From: Diplonema papillatum
Lineage: Eukaryota; Euglenozoa; Diplonemea; Diplonemida; Diplonemidae
Direction of reading: 5' to 3'
Assembly (NCBI GenBank): GCA_030068145.1
Contig: JAPJBO010000017.1
Span: forward strand, 585,915 to 649,914
DNA: 64,000 bases
Shown here: positions 11,285-21,667 of the stretch, one piece after another
Position numbering within the stretch: the stretch's first letter is position 1
Layout of the letters: every line of letters starts with the position of its first letter
Program-made: the position numbers and the translations under genes
Notes under the pieces: model-generated
Told to the model about the DNA's origin: nothing
The model's input: the letters and a program-made list of their open reading frames with translations, nothing else
Database searches by the model: none

Positions 11285-11639
11285 TTATTATTCGACCCCC
11301 CCCCGACACCCCCCCCCCCCGAGAGACTCTTTCCACCCCCGGCCGAGGTTTTTTACCCCCGGGTTAAAAAGAGATTTTCGGGGGGTGGAAAGAGATTTTC
11401 CGGGGGTGGAAAGAGATTTTCGGGGGTTAAAAGCAGCTCGGGGGTAGAAAGAGATTTCCCCGGGGGCAGGAAGAGATTTTCCCGGGGATGGAAAGAGATT
11501 TCCCGGGGGTGGAAAGAGATTTCCCGGGGGTGGAAAGAGATTTCCCGGGGGTGGAAAGAGATTTTGGGGGGTGGAAAGAGATTTTCCGGGGGTGAAAATT
11601 CTTAACTTTTTTTGGATTTTTTTGTTGTAGTGCCTCATC

Positions 11640-11805
11640 AAACCCGCATACCCTAACCTGCAAACCCCGCAAACCCGCATACCCTAACCTGCAAACCCCG
11701 CAAACCCGTTCCCGCATACCCGCAAACCCGCAAAAACCTGCAAACCCCGCAAACCCGTTCCCGCATACCCTAACCCGCAAACCCCGCAAACCCGCAAACC
11801 CGAGG
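11640..11805 (-). repeat. Degenerate telomere-like interstitial array
   Basis: Read on the minus strand it is a mixture of GGGTTAGGGTATGCGGG, GCGGGTTTGCGGG and GGGGTTTGCAGG units. TTAGGG is embedded but never repeats cleanly. The same array type follows the same 450-bp core at 39660-39990. Confidence 0.75.
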
Positions 11806-12250
11806 AACTGTTTTGCAAATACACACAGCAGATCAAAGAAAGGGGGGAAAGGTGGAAAATGCAGATCAAACGGGAGTAGAACGTGCACATGCTTATCCGT
11901 CTCTTGACTTACTATGCCGTGTTCTGAAAGCTGTCGAGGGGCCCCTCCATAGGTTCTCGCATGATTCGTTCGCCTTTGTAACACTATCCGTTTGTAGTAC
12001 GCTTCGCAATTGTGTTCTTGCACTCTACGGGTGGCGGATTTCCGCGCTCGGGCGCAAGACACAATGATGCTGCTTTTGCAGTGCAAGCCGAACCCGGTTC
12101 GCGACTTCGGTTGCGGTAAAGTGTTACAAAGTCTTCGGCTTTCAGATCCGGATACGCGTATGCAACAGATAGTTAGAGGTCACTTGAAGGATACCCGTGT
12201 GCAGCGTTCGAAAGAGTTTGCGTATCTGAAGTCTTTTTTTTTTCGTGGGG
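11806..12250 (-). repeat. 450-bp core unit, copy A
   Basis: About 95% identical by eye to 39205-39659 in the opposite orientation. Both end against a telomere-like array on the same side and begin with a run of T/A next to a C/G run. A small frame (11998-12230 on the plus strand, 74 or so residues through PDTRMQQIVRGHLKDTR) stays open in both copies although one has a 9-bp insertion. The opposite strand is also open, so coding cannot be asserted. Confidence 0.7.
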
Positions 12251-12554
12251 GAGCCCCGTCCGCACCCGCAAACCCAGTCTGGTGACCCAGGGGTTCCTTC
12301 TGAAAAATCACTTTTCAGCCTCCCCGAAAATCTCTTTCCACCCCCCGAAAATCTCTTTCCACCCCCGGCGCCGGGGGTGGAAAGAGATTTTGCCGGGGGT
12401 GGAAAGAGATTTCCCGGGGGTGGAAAGAGATTTTCCGGGGGTGGAAAGAGATTTCGCCGGGGGTGGAAAGAGATTTTCCGGGGGTGGAAAGAGATTTTGG
12501 GGGGTGGAAAGAGATTTTCCGGGGGTGGAAAACCTCGGCCGGGGGTGGAAAGAG

Positions 12555-15149
12555 CATCACCCCCCACCCCCTTTGTTAGAGTGAAAGCAAGTGTTCGGAG
12601 CTTGGCCCCATGGCAATACCCATCATACCCCCGAGAGTGATAGTCACCCATAGTTTGGGTTAGAGTGCAAATAGTCTGTGGCGAGAATCTGCATCGATCA
12701 TCTCTTCGCACGTGATATGCCATGCTTTCGCCTCTTCAGCTCGTCTTGATTATTGCCCCCATCGATCGTCGTCTTCACGATAGCCGGAAGGCTCTCAAAA
12801 ATTGCTTAATGCTTGCAGCCTAGGCCATTTCAGAGCATCACCGACCTGCTATTGGCTCGCTCTTCCGCGGGCTGTAAGCGTGTGCAGCCCGGAGAGGTTG
12901 CCTGTTCTTATTCCTACTTTCCGATGCCAGATGGATGCGCAAATAATATTATCTCGCGTGTTGCCAATCGTCCAAACGGAACAATTCCTGCATGGCGGGT
13001 ATTTTTCGAAAGTGTTTTTGTGTATTGCGAATCCGAACGATTCCTTCACTTGTGCAAGTACATGGTGTATGCGTTGAATTACCCGCAGCGAATGACCATC
13101 TGCCTCCTTCCGGTTGCCACGCCCGCGGATGCACACGCACGAAACCTGGAACAGCCACCATGGGTTTGCCGAATTCCCGAGACGAACTTGACCCGGGTTT
13201 GTATGAAGGGGGCTGGTGCTATCGGCGCTTGTGTAACTCTTTCGAACTGAGAGGAAGCCTCTTTTATTTTCAACTTTGTTGCCGAACAGGAAATGTTGAA
13301 GGAAATGAGAAACTCGTCACCGCAAATTTAACAGGCGTCTTGAATACAGCTCAACGTAAAAACGGGCCTACCGTAACTAAGGTATTTGGACAATGGCCGA
13401 AACCACCGATGACCAACAACTAAGGTACCCACCAATCCTCTTACCTCGTGGAACCACCACCCGTACGACACTCAGAGCACAAAGGATATCTTCCCATAAC
13501 GACAAAGGTCACCCGGAGACTTTAAACCCCGGAGTTTCAAGCGGACTTTCACTCTAAAAAAGACCGGGCGCTGCGTTCAACGACAACAACTCGCACTTCC
13601 CAGCATCTTTGTCAGCATCACTGTTAGGTTTGTTTCAGCCCCGGTGTTGTGCGAGTGACGAGCTCTTATTTCGTGTTTCCGACGATCCCGTACGGACGTT
13701 CCTTAATTGTGTTCACAATGCACTGTTGGTACTAAACATCAGTAGTTGGCAGCGTACTACATGAAACTTACCAAAGCAGGTGAGTTCCGCCAGTGTGCAC
13801 AAACAAAAGAAAGCGCCGCGCCTATTTTTTTTTAGGTGGGCTTTCTTTTCAAAACGTGTGACCACTCCCGTGCTGACCAGCCCTAGCAAACGGGGCCACC
13901 TTCGCAACCTGAGCTCTGGATCCAAACTACGAGCTTTTAAACAGCAGCAGCATTAATACGATCCCGCCCATCCCCAGAGCTGTGTACCCTGGTAGGCAAC
14001 TTTACATGGAGTAGACGTCTTTCGCTGCTTCACGACAACGGCATCCAAATCATGCCACCAACTAAAAGGCGAAACTGAACGTCTTGCGCATCACGCTTTT
14101 CTTGACGCACGGAGCTGGTAGTAGTGCCGCTTGGGCGATAAACAAAATTTTCCATGCTCCCCTCCTCTTCCATCGTTTTCCTGCGGAGCGCTGCTAACCT
14201 CGGCTGTGTTTTCTTTGCCTTTTTTTTTTTGTTTTTTTTTTTTTTTTTTTTTTTCGTTCCCGCTTTGTCCCATGCTCCCCTCGCCCTGCATAAGGCTTTC
14301 AGGTTGGTTCTCCCTCATTTCTTTTCCGTTTCCCTGGCGGCACCCTTGTCTGCCAGGGCACGGACGAGAGGGGGTGGGACGAGGCCCCTCCCCGCACACC
14401 CTTTGACTTCGCTTTTTGTTGTGTTCTCTCTCTACATTCTTCTTAATAGTACAATTGTACTGAAGGAAACATTTCCGGGACTGCGCACAGCGAAAAATCA
14501 AACGAAGCCAACGAAGCAGTGCTAGCTCAGAAGTCCCCCGCTGTCCTGTGTCTGCAGATATCCCGGCTCCGCGCTGAGTGGTGGTCCGCCTCATGTGTGC
14601 ACGGCTTAAAGGAAACACTTGTGCAGATAGGACCAGAGCGGTGTTGAGCACAATACCATTGCAAGCACGTTCGTGCAATCCCTTCTCCAGAGAGGAGGCT
14701 TCCACCACCTCCGCACGCGAAAGAGGCAACAATCTGCTCATCCTTTTTCAGCAGGGCACTGCTGATTATCGAGTGCGCCGGAAATGTTCTCCCACCCTTT
14801 GCTGTCCTCTTTGAAACATCCTTCTATTTCTGTCTGCCATAACTGCCGTCCTTTCCCGTTTTGTTGGATCGACACCTGCTTTGTAGGAAATACATGAGGG
14901 AGCCTGCCGGTTGCGAAATCTCGAGGGAGGTACTCATCAACATGCCCGTGACTCCCCACTGTTGCAACAAGAATCTAGAGTAGTCCTACACGAGGCTTTG
15001 GGCACGTGCCTCGTGTGGGGGAGGTGGGCCTGTGGCCCGTCTTGAGAACCCTGGAGTCTGGCATGTGCCGTCTACGGGATACATGTCGGCTTCGCTACTC
15101 GGGGGACCAAGGTAGGCACTCTCACACCTCAAACATAGGTCCAACCACT
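12555..15149. other. Gene-free stretch with repeat fragments
   Basis: No gene is recognised. It holds a 55-bp repeat (13505-13560), a segment shared with 62850-62930 (TTTCCGACGATCCCGT), a SINE-like copy at 14570-14700 and a GCTTTGTAGGAAAT repeat at 14873-14945. The frame 12813-13250 is open for 145 residues but has no motif that I know. Confidence 0.45.
14217..14255 (+). repeat. Poly-T tract
   Basis: About 35 T in 38 bases, broken by single G and C. It may be the A-tail of a minus-strand retroposed copy, but no source sequence is recognisable beside it. Confidence 0.8.
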
Positions 15150-16483
15150 ATTTGCAAGAAGAATGAAAACAAGTCTCCCAGGGCAGGGGGAACCTCCGGC
15201 GGTGACCGATGTTGCAAGAAGAATGAAAACAAGCCTCCCAGGGCAGGGGGGAACCTACGGCGGTGAAGTAACGAAGCTCACTCGAGTGACCGATGTTGCA
15301 AGCAGAATGAAAGCAAGCCTCCCAGGGCAGGGGGGAACCTACTAACGAAGCTCACTCGAGTGACCGATGTTGCAAGAAGAATGAAAGCAAGCCTCCCAGG
15401 GCAGGGGGGAACCTACTAACGAAGCTCACTCGAGTGACCGATGTTGCAAGAAGAATGAAAGCAAGCCTCCCAGGGCAGGGGGGAACCTACGGCGGTGAAG
15501 TAACGAAGCTCACTCGAGTGACCGATGTTGCAAGCAGAATGAAAGCAAGCCTCCCAGGGCAGGGGGAAACCTACGGCGGTGAAGTAACGAAGCTCACTCG
15601 AGTGACCGATGTTGCAAGCAGAATGAAAGCAAGCCTCCCAGGGCAGGGGGGAACCTACTAACGAAGCTCACTCGAGTGACCGATGTTGCAAGAAGAATGA
15701 AAGCAAGCCTCCCAGGGCAGGGGGGAACCTACGGCGGTGAAGTAACGAAGCTCACTCGAGTGACCGATGTTGCAAGCAGAATGAAAGCAAGCCTCCCAGG
15801 GCAGGGGGGAACCTACTAACGAAGCTCACTCGAGTGACCGATGTTGCAAGAAGAATGAAAGCAAGCCTCCCAGGGCAGGGGGGAACCTACTAACGAAGCT
15901 CACTCGAGTGACCGATGTTGCAAGAAGAATGAAAGCAAGCCTCCCAGGGCAGGGGGGAACCTACGGCGGTGAAGTAACGAAGCTCACTCGAGTGACCGAT
16001 GTTGCAAGCAGAATGAAAGCAAGCCTCCCAGGGCAGGGGGGAACCTACGGCGGTGAAGTAACGAAGCTCACTCGAGTGACCGATGTTGCAAGCAGAATGA
16101 AAGCAAGCCTCCCAGGGCAGGGGGGAACCTACTAACGAAGCTCACTCGAGTGACCGATGTTGCAAGAAGAATGAAAGCAAGCCTCCCAGGGCAGGGGGGA
16201 ACCTACTAACGAAGCTCACTCGAGTGACCGATGTTGCAAGAAGAATGAAAGCAAGCCTCCCAGGGCAGGGGGGAACCTACGGCGGTGAAGTAACGAAGCT
16301 CACTCGAGTGACCGATGTTGCAAGCAGAATGAAAGCAAGCCTCCCAGGGCAGGGGGGAACCTACGGCGGTGAAGTAACGAAGCTCACTCGAGTGACCGAT
16401 GTTGCAAGCAGAATGAAAGCAAGCCTCCCAGGGCAGGGGGGAACCTACTAACGAAGCTCACTCGAGTGACCGATGAAGGCCGC
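15150..16483 (+). repeat. 17-unit minisatellite with higher-order pattern
   Basis: Units read ATGTTGCAAG(A/C)AGAATG, AAAGCAAGCCTCCCAGGGC, AGGGGGGAACCTAC, then CGAAGCTCACTCGAGTGACC. Two lengths alternate, about 74 bp (CTACTAACGAAG) and about 84 bp (CTACGGCGGTGAAGTAACG), and two variants (GCAAGAAG, GCAAGCAG). From unit 10 the order short-AAG, long-AAG, long-CAG, short-CAG repeats exactly with a 316-bp period. Each unit holds the palindrome CACTCGAGTG. The first two units are older variants (AAAACAAG). Confidence 0.92.
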
Positions 16484-16880
16484 TGTCAATATCACCCAAC
16501 GACTGTAACACGCATGCACAATGCCGGACGCTAGCGTCTGTCAAGAGCATGCGTGGCACAGCCGTGTAAAGGTGAGATGAGAGGCATTGGCTCACTCTGT
16601 CAAAGGACAATACCACTGTTGCACGAAGAATCCAAATCGCAAAGGAGGCGGCGTGCTGCAGCCCGCGCGAAACACAGGTAACTCTGGGAGTTTGCGGCGG
16701 GCGTAGGCGTTCAACGAGCGCGAAACTGCCCGATTTGAGGTTTGCCAGAGATTGACGACCAGGGCGGGGGAGGCGAGAGCCCAACGGGCCTGTAGCGCTA
16801 GGGGAGGGGAATGGGCACAAAAGCTGTTTGCAGGTAGTGTGAACTTGAAATGCAGGTACCACAGGGGTAAGCTTGCATTT
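16484..16880. other. Repeat-derived stretch after minisatellite
   Basis: Bases 16490-16610 are an inverted, diverged copy of 20865-20985 (GGACGCTAGCG, TGCGTGGCACAGCCGTG, CTCTGTCAAAGGACA). Bases 16635-16715 match 2985-3070. No gene seen. Confidence 0.55.
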
Positions 16881-16894
16881 GTCATAGGCTAGGG

Positions 16895-17240
16895 TTATTT
16901 GAATACGTCGTCCGAGGACGATCTCAAAGCGGACGAGGACGGTGATAATAGGCTGGTGATATCCAGCTCCATTTTTTGTTTGTTGCGCTTTCGCGCCGGC
17001 TGTCCTGCCGAAGCAGTCGCTCGAGGGGGCGATCCTGACATGTATGAGGATGAAGTCGAGGTGGCAGGGCTGGTGATATCCAGCTCCATTCTCGAAATGT
17101 TGCGCTTTCGCGCCGCGTGCTTTTTTCCGGGTTTTCCCGCCGGGTCATTCGGTGGTGTCGGGAGTCGGGCTCTTTTCTGTCGCTCGGGCCGGCTCGGTCG
17201 GAGCGTGCTTTTTCGCCATCTTGGCCGCCTTTGGGGACGC
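16895..17240 (-). other. Possible small basic protein, uncertain
   Basis: On the minus strand a Lys/Arg-rich reading frame contains a duplicated block: ARKRNISRMELDITS and ARKRNKQKMELDITS about 120 bp apart, ending SSSDDVFK and a stop. An upstream frame starting at about 17248 reads MKSTRQASPKAAKMAKKHAP and ends in a stop before the duplicated block, so the two would need a splice or are unrelated. I do not recognise the family. It is GC-rich like the host exons nearby, which is the main reason to list it. Confidence 0.25.
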
Positions 17241-17798
17241 TTGACGCGTGCTCTTCATGCGCCGTTAAGCAGCGGCTGCCGGCTTATTCCGTGCCACTTT
17301 TCATTTGTACGTTGAAGAGAAAAGGGAAAAAGGAAAAGGGTAAAGGGGTCGCGGGGAGTGTAAGACTCCGCAGGTAGGGTATGAAACCTTGAGGGACTAG
17401 TCCTCTTTATTGTTTTTCACCGCGGTGTTGTGTGCACCTCGTTCTTTGTCTCGGGTTTCGCTCGTGAACGCAGACCAATCCAGAGTTAGAGCTCATCAGT
17501 GGGTCCTTTGGATGGGGACTTTCGGTCCTGTTCCGGTGCTATCACAACTTTCTGGTTTCATTGTTCGTCGCATCCTTCCTTCGTAAGTTAAAAAAGGGGG
17601 GGAAAATGTTTCTTGGGTTTGAGGGGGGTACGCGATACTCGTTCTTACGCGCGCTAGGCTTTTACCCTCAGAAACTTCTTCGCCCTTTTGAACTGGCAGG
17701 CATTCTCTGGCGACTGCGTAACGGCGTATCACGTGGGCGGCCCTGAGATTACCCCCTCAGGTGACACCACTTTATCTTTAGCCATACTACAACTCTCT

Positions 17799-17875
17799 TC
17801 GAAGAAGACCTGATGCTAGCATCAAACATGCATGAGAGGCAGTGTCCTGCCTAAACATTAAACTAATTTTTTCCC
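17799..17875 (+). repeat. SINE-like repeat just upstream of decarboxylase
   Basis: GAAGAAGACCTGATGCTAGC to CCTAAACATTAAACTAA, followed by T and C runs. The same segment, in the same orientation and also followed by a pyrimidine run, lies in the gene's first intron at 18185-18262. In this copy the run ends in CACACTGGCAG, which looks like a 3' splice site in the leader region, but no upstream exon is evident. Confidence 0.65.
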
Positions 17876-17947
17876 CCCCACACTGGCAGAATTTGAACTT
17901 CGAGCGAAAAACTAAACAAAACCAAAAAGAAAAGCGCGCGAGAAACA

Positions 17948-20147
17948 ATGCCCGAGCTCTCTTTCCAAGAACGAGCTAAGCTGTGCGCATGCGACGCCGG
18001 CAGGTATGCAAAAGAGCCCGTGAACAGGTGCTAGCGCGGGTGCGGGAGCCGCCGGAAGCTCCGGTAGCGCACCCCCCGAAGAAACAAAGGGGGCTAGTCC
18101 CTCAAGGTTTTCATACCCCACTTTGGGAGCCGTACACCTCCTTTTTCCCTTTGTTGTGTTTTTGCATATCCTTTTCTAGACGACATCTTCCTCGAAGAAG
18201 ACTTGCTGCTAGCATCAGCCATGCATGAAAGGAAGTGCTTTGCCTGAACGTCAAACTAAGATTTTTCCCCCCCGGCCGCAACACCGGGGTGCTAAACAGA
18301 GGTGTCTTCGAACAGCACTTCGCCACGCTCCATCACATAACATGGCCTGCAGTGGTGGGCAAGCACCACGCTCTCTTGGCACGAAACAAATATCTCCCCC
18401 TCGTGCTCAATTTCACCCAAACACAGGCGCGTTTTCGAAACGATGGCTCGAAAGCAGTCGTGCCTGTCGTTCAACCCGGATGTCACCACGAAGGCGGAGA
18501 TTCTAGAGACGGTGAGGCAGGTAGGCGCCGAGTGCTGCATGATCAAAACCCACATGGACGTCGTCAGTGACTTCGACGATGACCTCGTGGCGCAGCTGCA
18601 GAAGCTCAGCGAAGAGCTCGACTTCGTCATCTTTGAAGACCGAAAATTCGCCGACATCGGAAACACGGTATCGTCTTCTATCTTCTCCTTTCACCAGAGA
18701 CCAACCAATAATTGAATATCCAATTTGATTGAGCCAGGCTTTTGGATTCAAAATTTTGGGTCAAAATTTTTGAGCCCCAACTTTTGGACCCAGATTTGTG
18801 GACCCAAATTTCAGAATTTCCGACTCAAGTGGCCGCCTCAGTTCAGACTTTTGCCCGAATCCTGAGTCCAAGAATCAAAGTTTGACCCAAGATTTTGATC
18901 CAAATGCTCCAACTGAAAATATTCGCGCCATTTTCGGGGCCCGAGGAGACCCCCTGTTTTCATGCATTGGTTCTCGGAATAGTTTCGACCCTGATACGCT
19001 ACAACGCAGGTGCTGCAAAGATCAATGTCTGCCGTCGCGATGAACGGCAGGCATTTTCACTTGCGTCCCTTTTTGTTTGTTGCGCACTTCCTTCAACCTG
19101 CTTTGGTTCAGCTAACGGGAGTGAGGCGAGTACGCTGCCATCGACCGAGTTTTGTATTTGGCGAATTGCATTTGTTAGGCAAAATTGTTACGAGCCGGGT
19201 TTGCCAAAGCAAGCATATAAAGTGTACACGAAAGAAGCCATGCATGCCCCACCCCCCCAGTACGTACACGGTGAGGTCCAGCCTCAGGAGCTGGAGTTAA
19301 AGACGGTGGGCCCGAGTCACACCCGAAAAGCGGGTGTGACACAATCAAAACAAGTGGAAATCCACACCCTGAAAAACGGGTGTGACACAACCAAAACAAG
19401 TGTAAATCCACACCCGAAAAGCGGGTGTGCAACAAGCAAAGCGCGTGTAAATTCACACCCGAAGAGCGTTAAAAAGCGTGACACCCGCTTTTTAACCCCA
19501 GCTTCTGAGGCTGGACCTCACCGTGGATTAGCTTTAAAAGAACCCACTCGACGAAGGTCGGCCCGGAGACTCCAAAATCCCGGAGTCTCAAGCGGACTTC
19601 ACTCTAAAAACGACCCACTCACACGCAGGCGATGCTGCAGTACGAGCACGGCCACCACCGCATTGCGAGCTGGTCGCACGTGACCAACGCGCACATTGTC
19701 GCCGGCCCCGGCACGGTGGAGGCGCTGAAGAAGGTCGGTATCCCGCTGAAGCGGGGCTGCCTACTCGTGGCCGAAATGTCGTCGAAGGGGACGCTCGCCG
19801 ACGGCGGTCCGTACACCAAGGCCGCCGTCGAGCAGGCGTACGCGCACGAGGACTTCGTCTTCGGGTTCGTGGCGCAGCGCAGGATCACCGACCACGCAGG
19901 GTTCCTGACGCTGACGCCGGGCGTCCAGCTCCAGAAGGGCGGCGACGCCATGGGGCAGCAGTACAACACGCCGGCCTCGGTCATGGCGAAGGGCGCCGAC
20001 ATCATCCAAGTGGGGCGCGGCATCCTCAACGCCCCCGACCGATCCGCCGCGGCGAAGGAGTTCAGGAAGCAGTCTTGGGAAGCGTACACCGCTCGCCTCG
20101 CCGAGTCCGAACTCTCGGTACCGTACCCGAAGGCCATGTTTCAGTAG
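17948..20147 (+). CDS. URA3: Orotidine-5'-phosphate decarboxylase, three exons
   Basis: Converts OMP to UMP, the last step of pyrimidine synthesis, in the cytosol. Exons are 17948-18003, 18427-18667 and 19629-20147, joined at CAG|GTATGC...CACAG and ACG|GTATCG...CGCAG; the product is 271 aa. The reconstructed N-terminus (ELSFQERAKL...RRVFETMARKQ) aligns without gaps to known OMPDC starts. Catalytic residues are all present: D37, K59 (MIKTHMDV) and D90, K92, D95 (FEDRKFADIGNT). LTPGVQL and GQQYNTP (phosphate and UMP contacts) and VGRGI follow in exon 3. An in-frame TGA about 55 bp before the ATG argues against a fused upstream orotate phosphoribosyltransferase, and none is seen downstream. GLPL-like GIPLKRGCLLVAEMSS resembles animal UMPS more than yeast Ura3. 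Intron 1 (423 bp) and intron 2 (961 bp) both hold repeats. Confidence 0.95.
19267..19525. mobile_element. Hairpin-module element with 33-bp inverted ends
   Basis: Sits wholly inside intron 2 of the decarboxylase gene. The ends CACGGTGAGGTCCAGCCTCA and its near-perfect inverted partner (31 of 33 match) enclose four roughly 43-bp units built on the hairpin ACACCCG-AAAAG-CGGGTGT. No target duplication is obvious. A 150-bp relative with the same ends is at 21142-21291, and bare hairpin units are at 1382-1545. There is no coding capacity, so it is a MITE-like element. The CACGG start is reminiscent of Transib ends, but that is only a resemblance. Confidence 0.75.
19555..19612 (+). repeat. 55-bp dispersed repeat next to an intron acceptor
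   Basis: CCGGAGACTCCAAAATCCC to TCAAGCGGACTTCACTCTAA. It ends 16 bases before the CGCAG acceptor of intron 2. Copies elsewhere are at 6252, 8160, 8318 and 13505. Its pyrimidine-poor end means that it does not supply a polypyrimidine tract. Confidence 0.75.
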
Positions 20148-21141
20148 GCGCCTCGGATTCGTCGTTCCGTCAAAGACGCGGAAGGGGGGGTCAAGAAGAC
20201 CGTCGAGAAGATATGCTCAGACAACCAGGACGAAAGCGAATGACTGGATGGCGTGCGTAACACCCGATTCATCCTATCGCAGATGAATGGTCCAGACCAG
20301 CTCCCGCGCCAAGGTGTGGTGTTGACCCCGACAACAAAAGGAACCCTGATGGAAATTCAGCGTCGCGGCAACCGCGCGCCTCGCCCAGTCGGAAGGGGAA
20401 AAGGTCGATTTCGCCAAAGATGCGGAAGGGGAAAATACGGCGCGTCACTGGCTCAAAACCGGAAAATGATGAGGGGAGGGTGTTGTTTTTTCGTCGAACA
20501 ATTTGCCCTGGACGTTTGATTTTTGGTGCAGGGCGCAAGGAAACGCCGTGGATGGCCTGTGACGTTCTTATTTCCAACATTGCACGTTTGGTTGAAGAAA
20601 AGAGTTTGGTGGAAGAATTCGATGGACATTCAACCAAAAGAGCGTCGCGGCAACCGATCATGCAAGCATCGCGGAAACACGAGAAGCCGGCCGCCGGGTA
20701 GCTCTGCCCACATGTCTCCGCTGGTGTGGGAGGGCTGCAGCTGCACACTGACGCTAGGTCTAATCAGACTCTTCATTGTTGCGAGCCGGAACATCGGATC
20801 GAGTGTCCGCCGTCGCAGACCACGGGCAGCAGTACAACACGCCCTGCGTCAGTCTTTCGTCCTTTTGACAGAGTAAACCGGTGCCTCCCGTCGCACCTTT
20901 CACGGCTGTGCCATGCGTGCACCTGCCGGACGCTAGCGCTTGGCATTGTGCAGCCGTTGAGTGGTATTGGCGAGGGTTTCACCAGACACTCGAGCGAGCT
21001 TTGTTACTTCACCGCCGTACGACCCACTCTGCCCTGAAATGCTCCCTGATTGGCTGCCTTCGGTGTGAAGCTAGTGGGGCGGCGCAATCTCAATGCTGAG
21101 GCGTGCCTTGCACGGTCAGCTCTCTTGGGCGCAAGCAAGGC
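20148..21141. other. Repeat-rich 3' flank of the decarboxylase gene
   Basis: No gene. Bases 20254-20335 are the inverted partner of 10925-11010, and 20865-20985 that of 16490-16610. A short stretch at 20823-20845 (GGGCAGCAGTACAACACGCC) repeats exon 3 of the decarboxylase gene, so a scrap of that gene was copied here. Confidence 0.55.
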
Positions 21142-21291
21142 CTCGGTGTCCAGCCTCAGAGGTTGGAGTGAAAGGTGGAGTTGAAAAAGCGGGTGTCACA
21201 CCCGCTTTTCGGGTGTGGATTTACACGCGTTTTGGTTGTGACTCCGGCACACCCTCTTTAACTCCAGCTTCTGAAGCTGGACCTCACCGTG
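21142..21291. mobile_element. Short hairpin-module element with inverted ends
   Basis: GTCCAGCCTCAGAGGTTGGA at the left and TCCAGCTTCTGAAGCTGGAC then CTCACCGTG at the right, with one hairpin module (GCGGGTGTCACACCCGC) between. A 150-bp, deleted or shorter relative of the intronic element at 19267-19525. It ends in the same CCGTG but has a decayed left end. Confidence 0.7.
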
Positions 21292-21579
21292 CAGTGTCGT
21301 CTGAACAACTATCTTATCCCCCCCGCGCCCCCTCCCCAACCCCAGGATGCTGCCATCAAATTGCGCGCGTCTCAGGGCAGTACCCCGCCGCTAGCCGCTC
21401 TCCACGGTGAGAGTCAGACGCGCGCAATCACTCCTTCTCAGGCGAGGGAAACAAGCGACCGAAGGGCAGGTGGGTTGGATCGATCTCAGGGTGCTGGCAC
21501 AACCGCCAACATGCAACGTATCATCCGTCAGGTGTAACCTACAAGGGCGACCACAGACGGGTTTTCGGTATGCTGTAGG

Positions 21580-21667
21580 TGTACATATCACAGCATGTAA
21601 TGTTGCTGCAGGTGTACATATCCCAGCATGTAATGTTGCTGCAGGTGTACATATCACAGCATGTGCA
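21580..21667 (+). repeat. Three-copy 33-bp tandem repeat
   Basis: GGTGTACATATCACAGCATG then TAATGTTGCTGCA, three units, the last one shortened. It lies in gene-free DNA. Confidence 0.85.

Larger units (their letters stand above)
11327..12554. mobile_element. Foldback-like element with tandem-repeat ends
   Basis: A 1.23-kb unit with perfect 24-bp inverted ends (beginning CTCTTTCCACCCCCGGCC). Just inside each end lies an array of roughly 20-bp units, GGGGTGGAAAGAGATTTTCC. The left array covers 11370-11600. The right one covers 12310-12530 and also has two units reversed. The middle is a telomere-like array and a 450-bp core. Inverted ends made of internal tandem units are the hallmark of foldback-type DNA elements. 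I found no convincing target duplication and no transposase, so it would depend on another element. Confidence 0.7.

Noticed and set aside
11427-12086. 219-residue minus-strand frame across core, telomere-like array and tandem units
   Set aside because: Most of it is repeat translation (RVCGFAGLRG, KSLSTPG), and the other copy of the core does not keep it past the array.
11327-12554. True internal telomere or chromosome end
   Set aside because: The TTAGGG-containing array is irregular, short and bounded by element sequence on both sides.
15434-16451. Repeated 75-residue ORFs (TDVARRMKASLPGQGG...)
   Set aside because: They are translations of the minisatellite. The short units introduce stops (CTACTAACG), so frames begin and end at unit boundaries.
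15150-16483. CRISPR-like regular array
   Set aside because: The units are wholly repeated with no unique spacers, there are no cas genes and the context is eukaryotic; it is a minisatellite.
16500-17947. Orotate phosphoribosyltransferase domain fused before the decarboxylase
   Set aside because: No PRPP-binding motif is seen upstream, and an in-frame stop lies 55 bp before the ATG.
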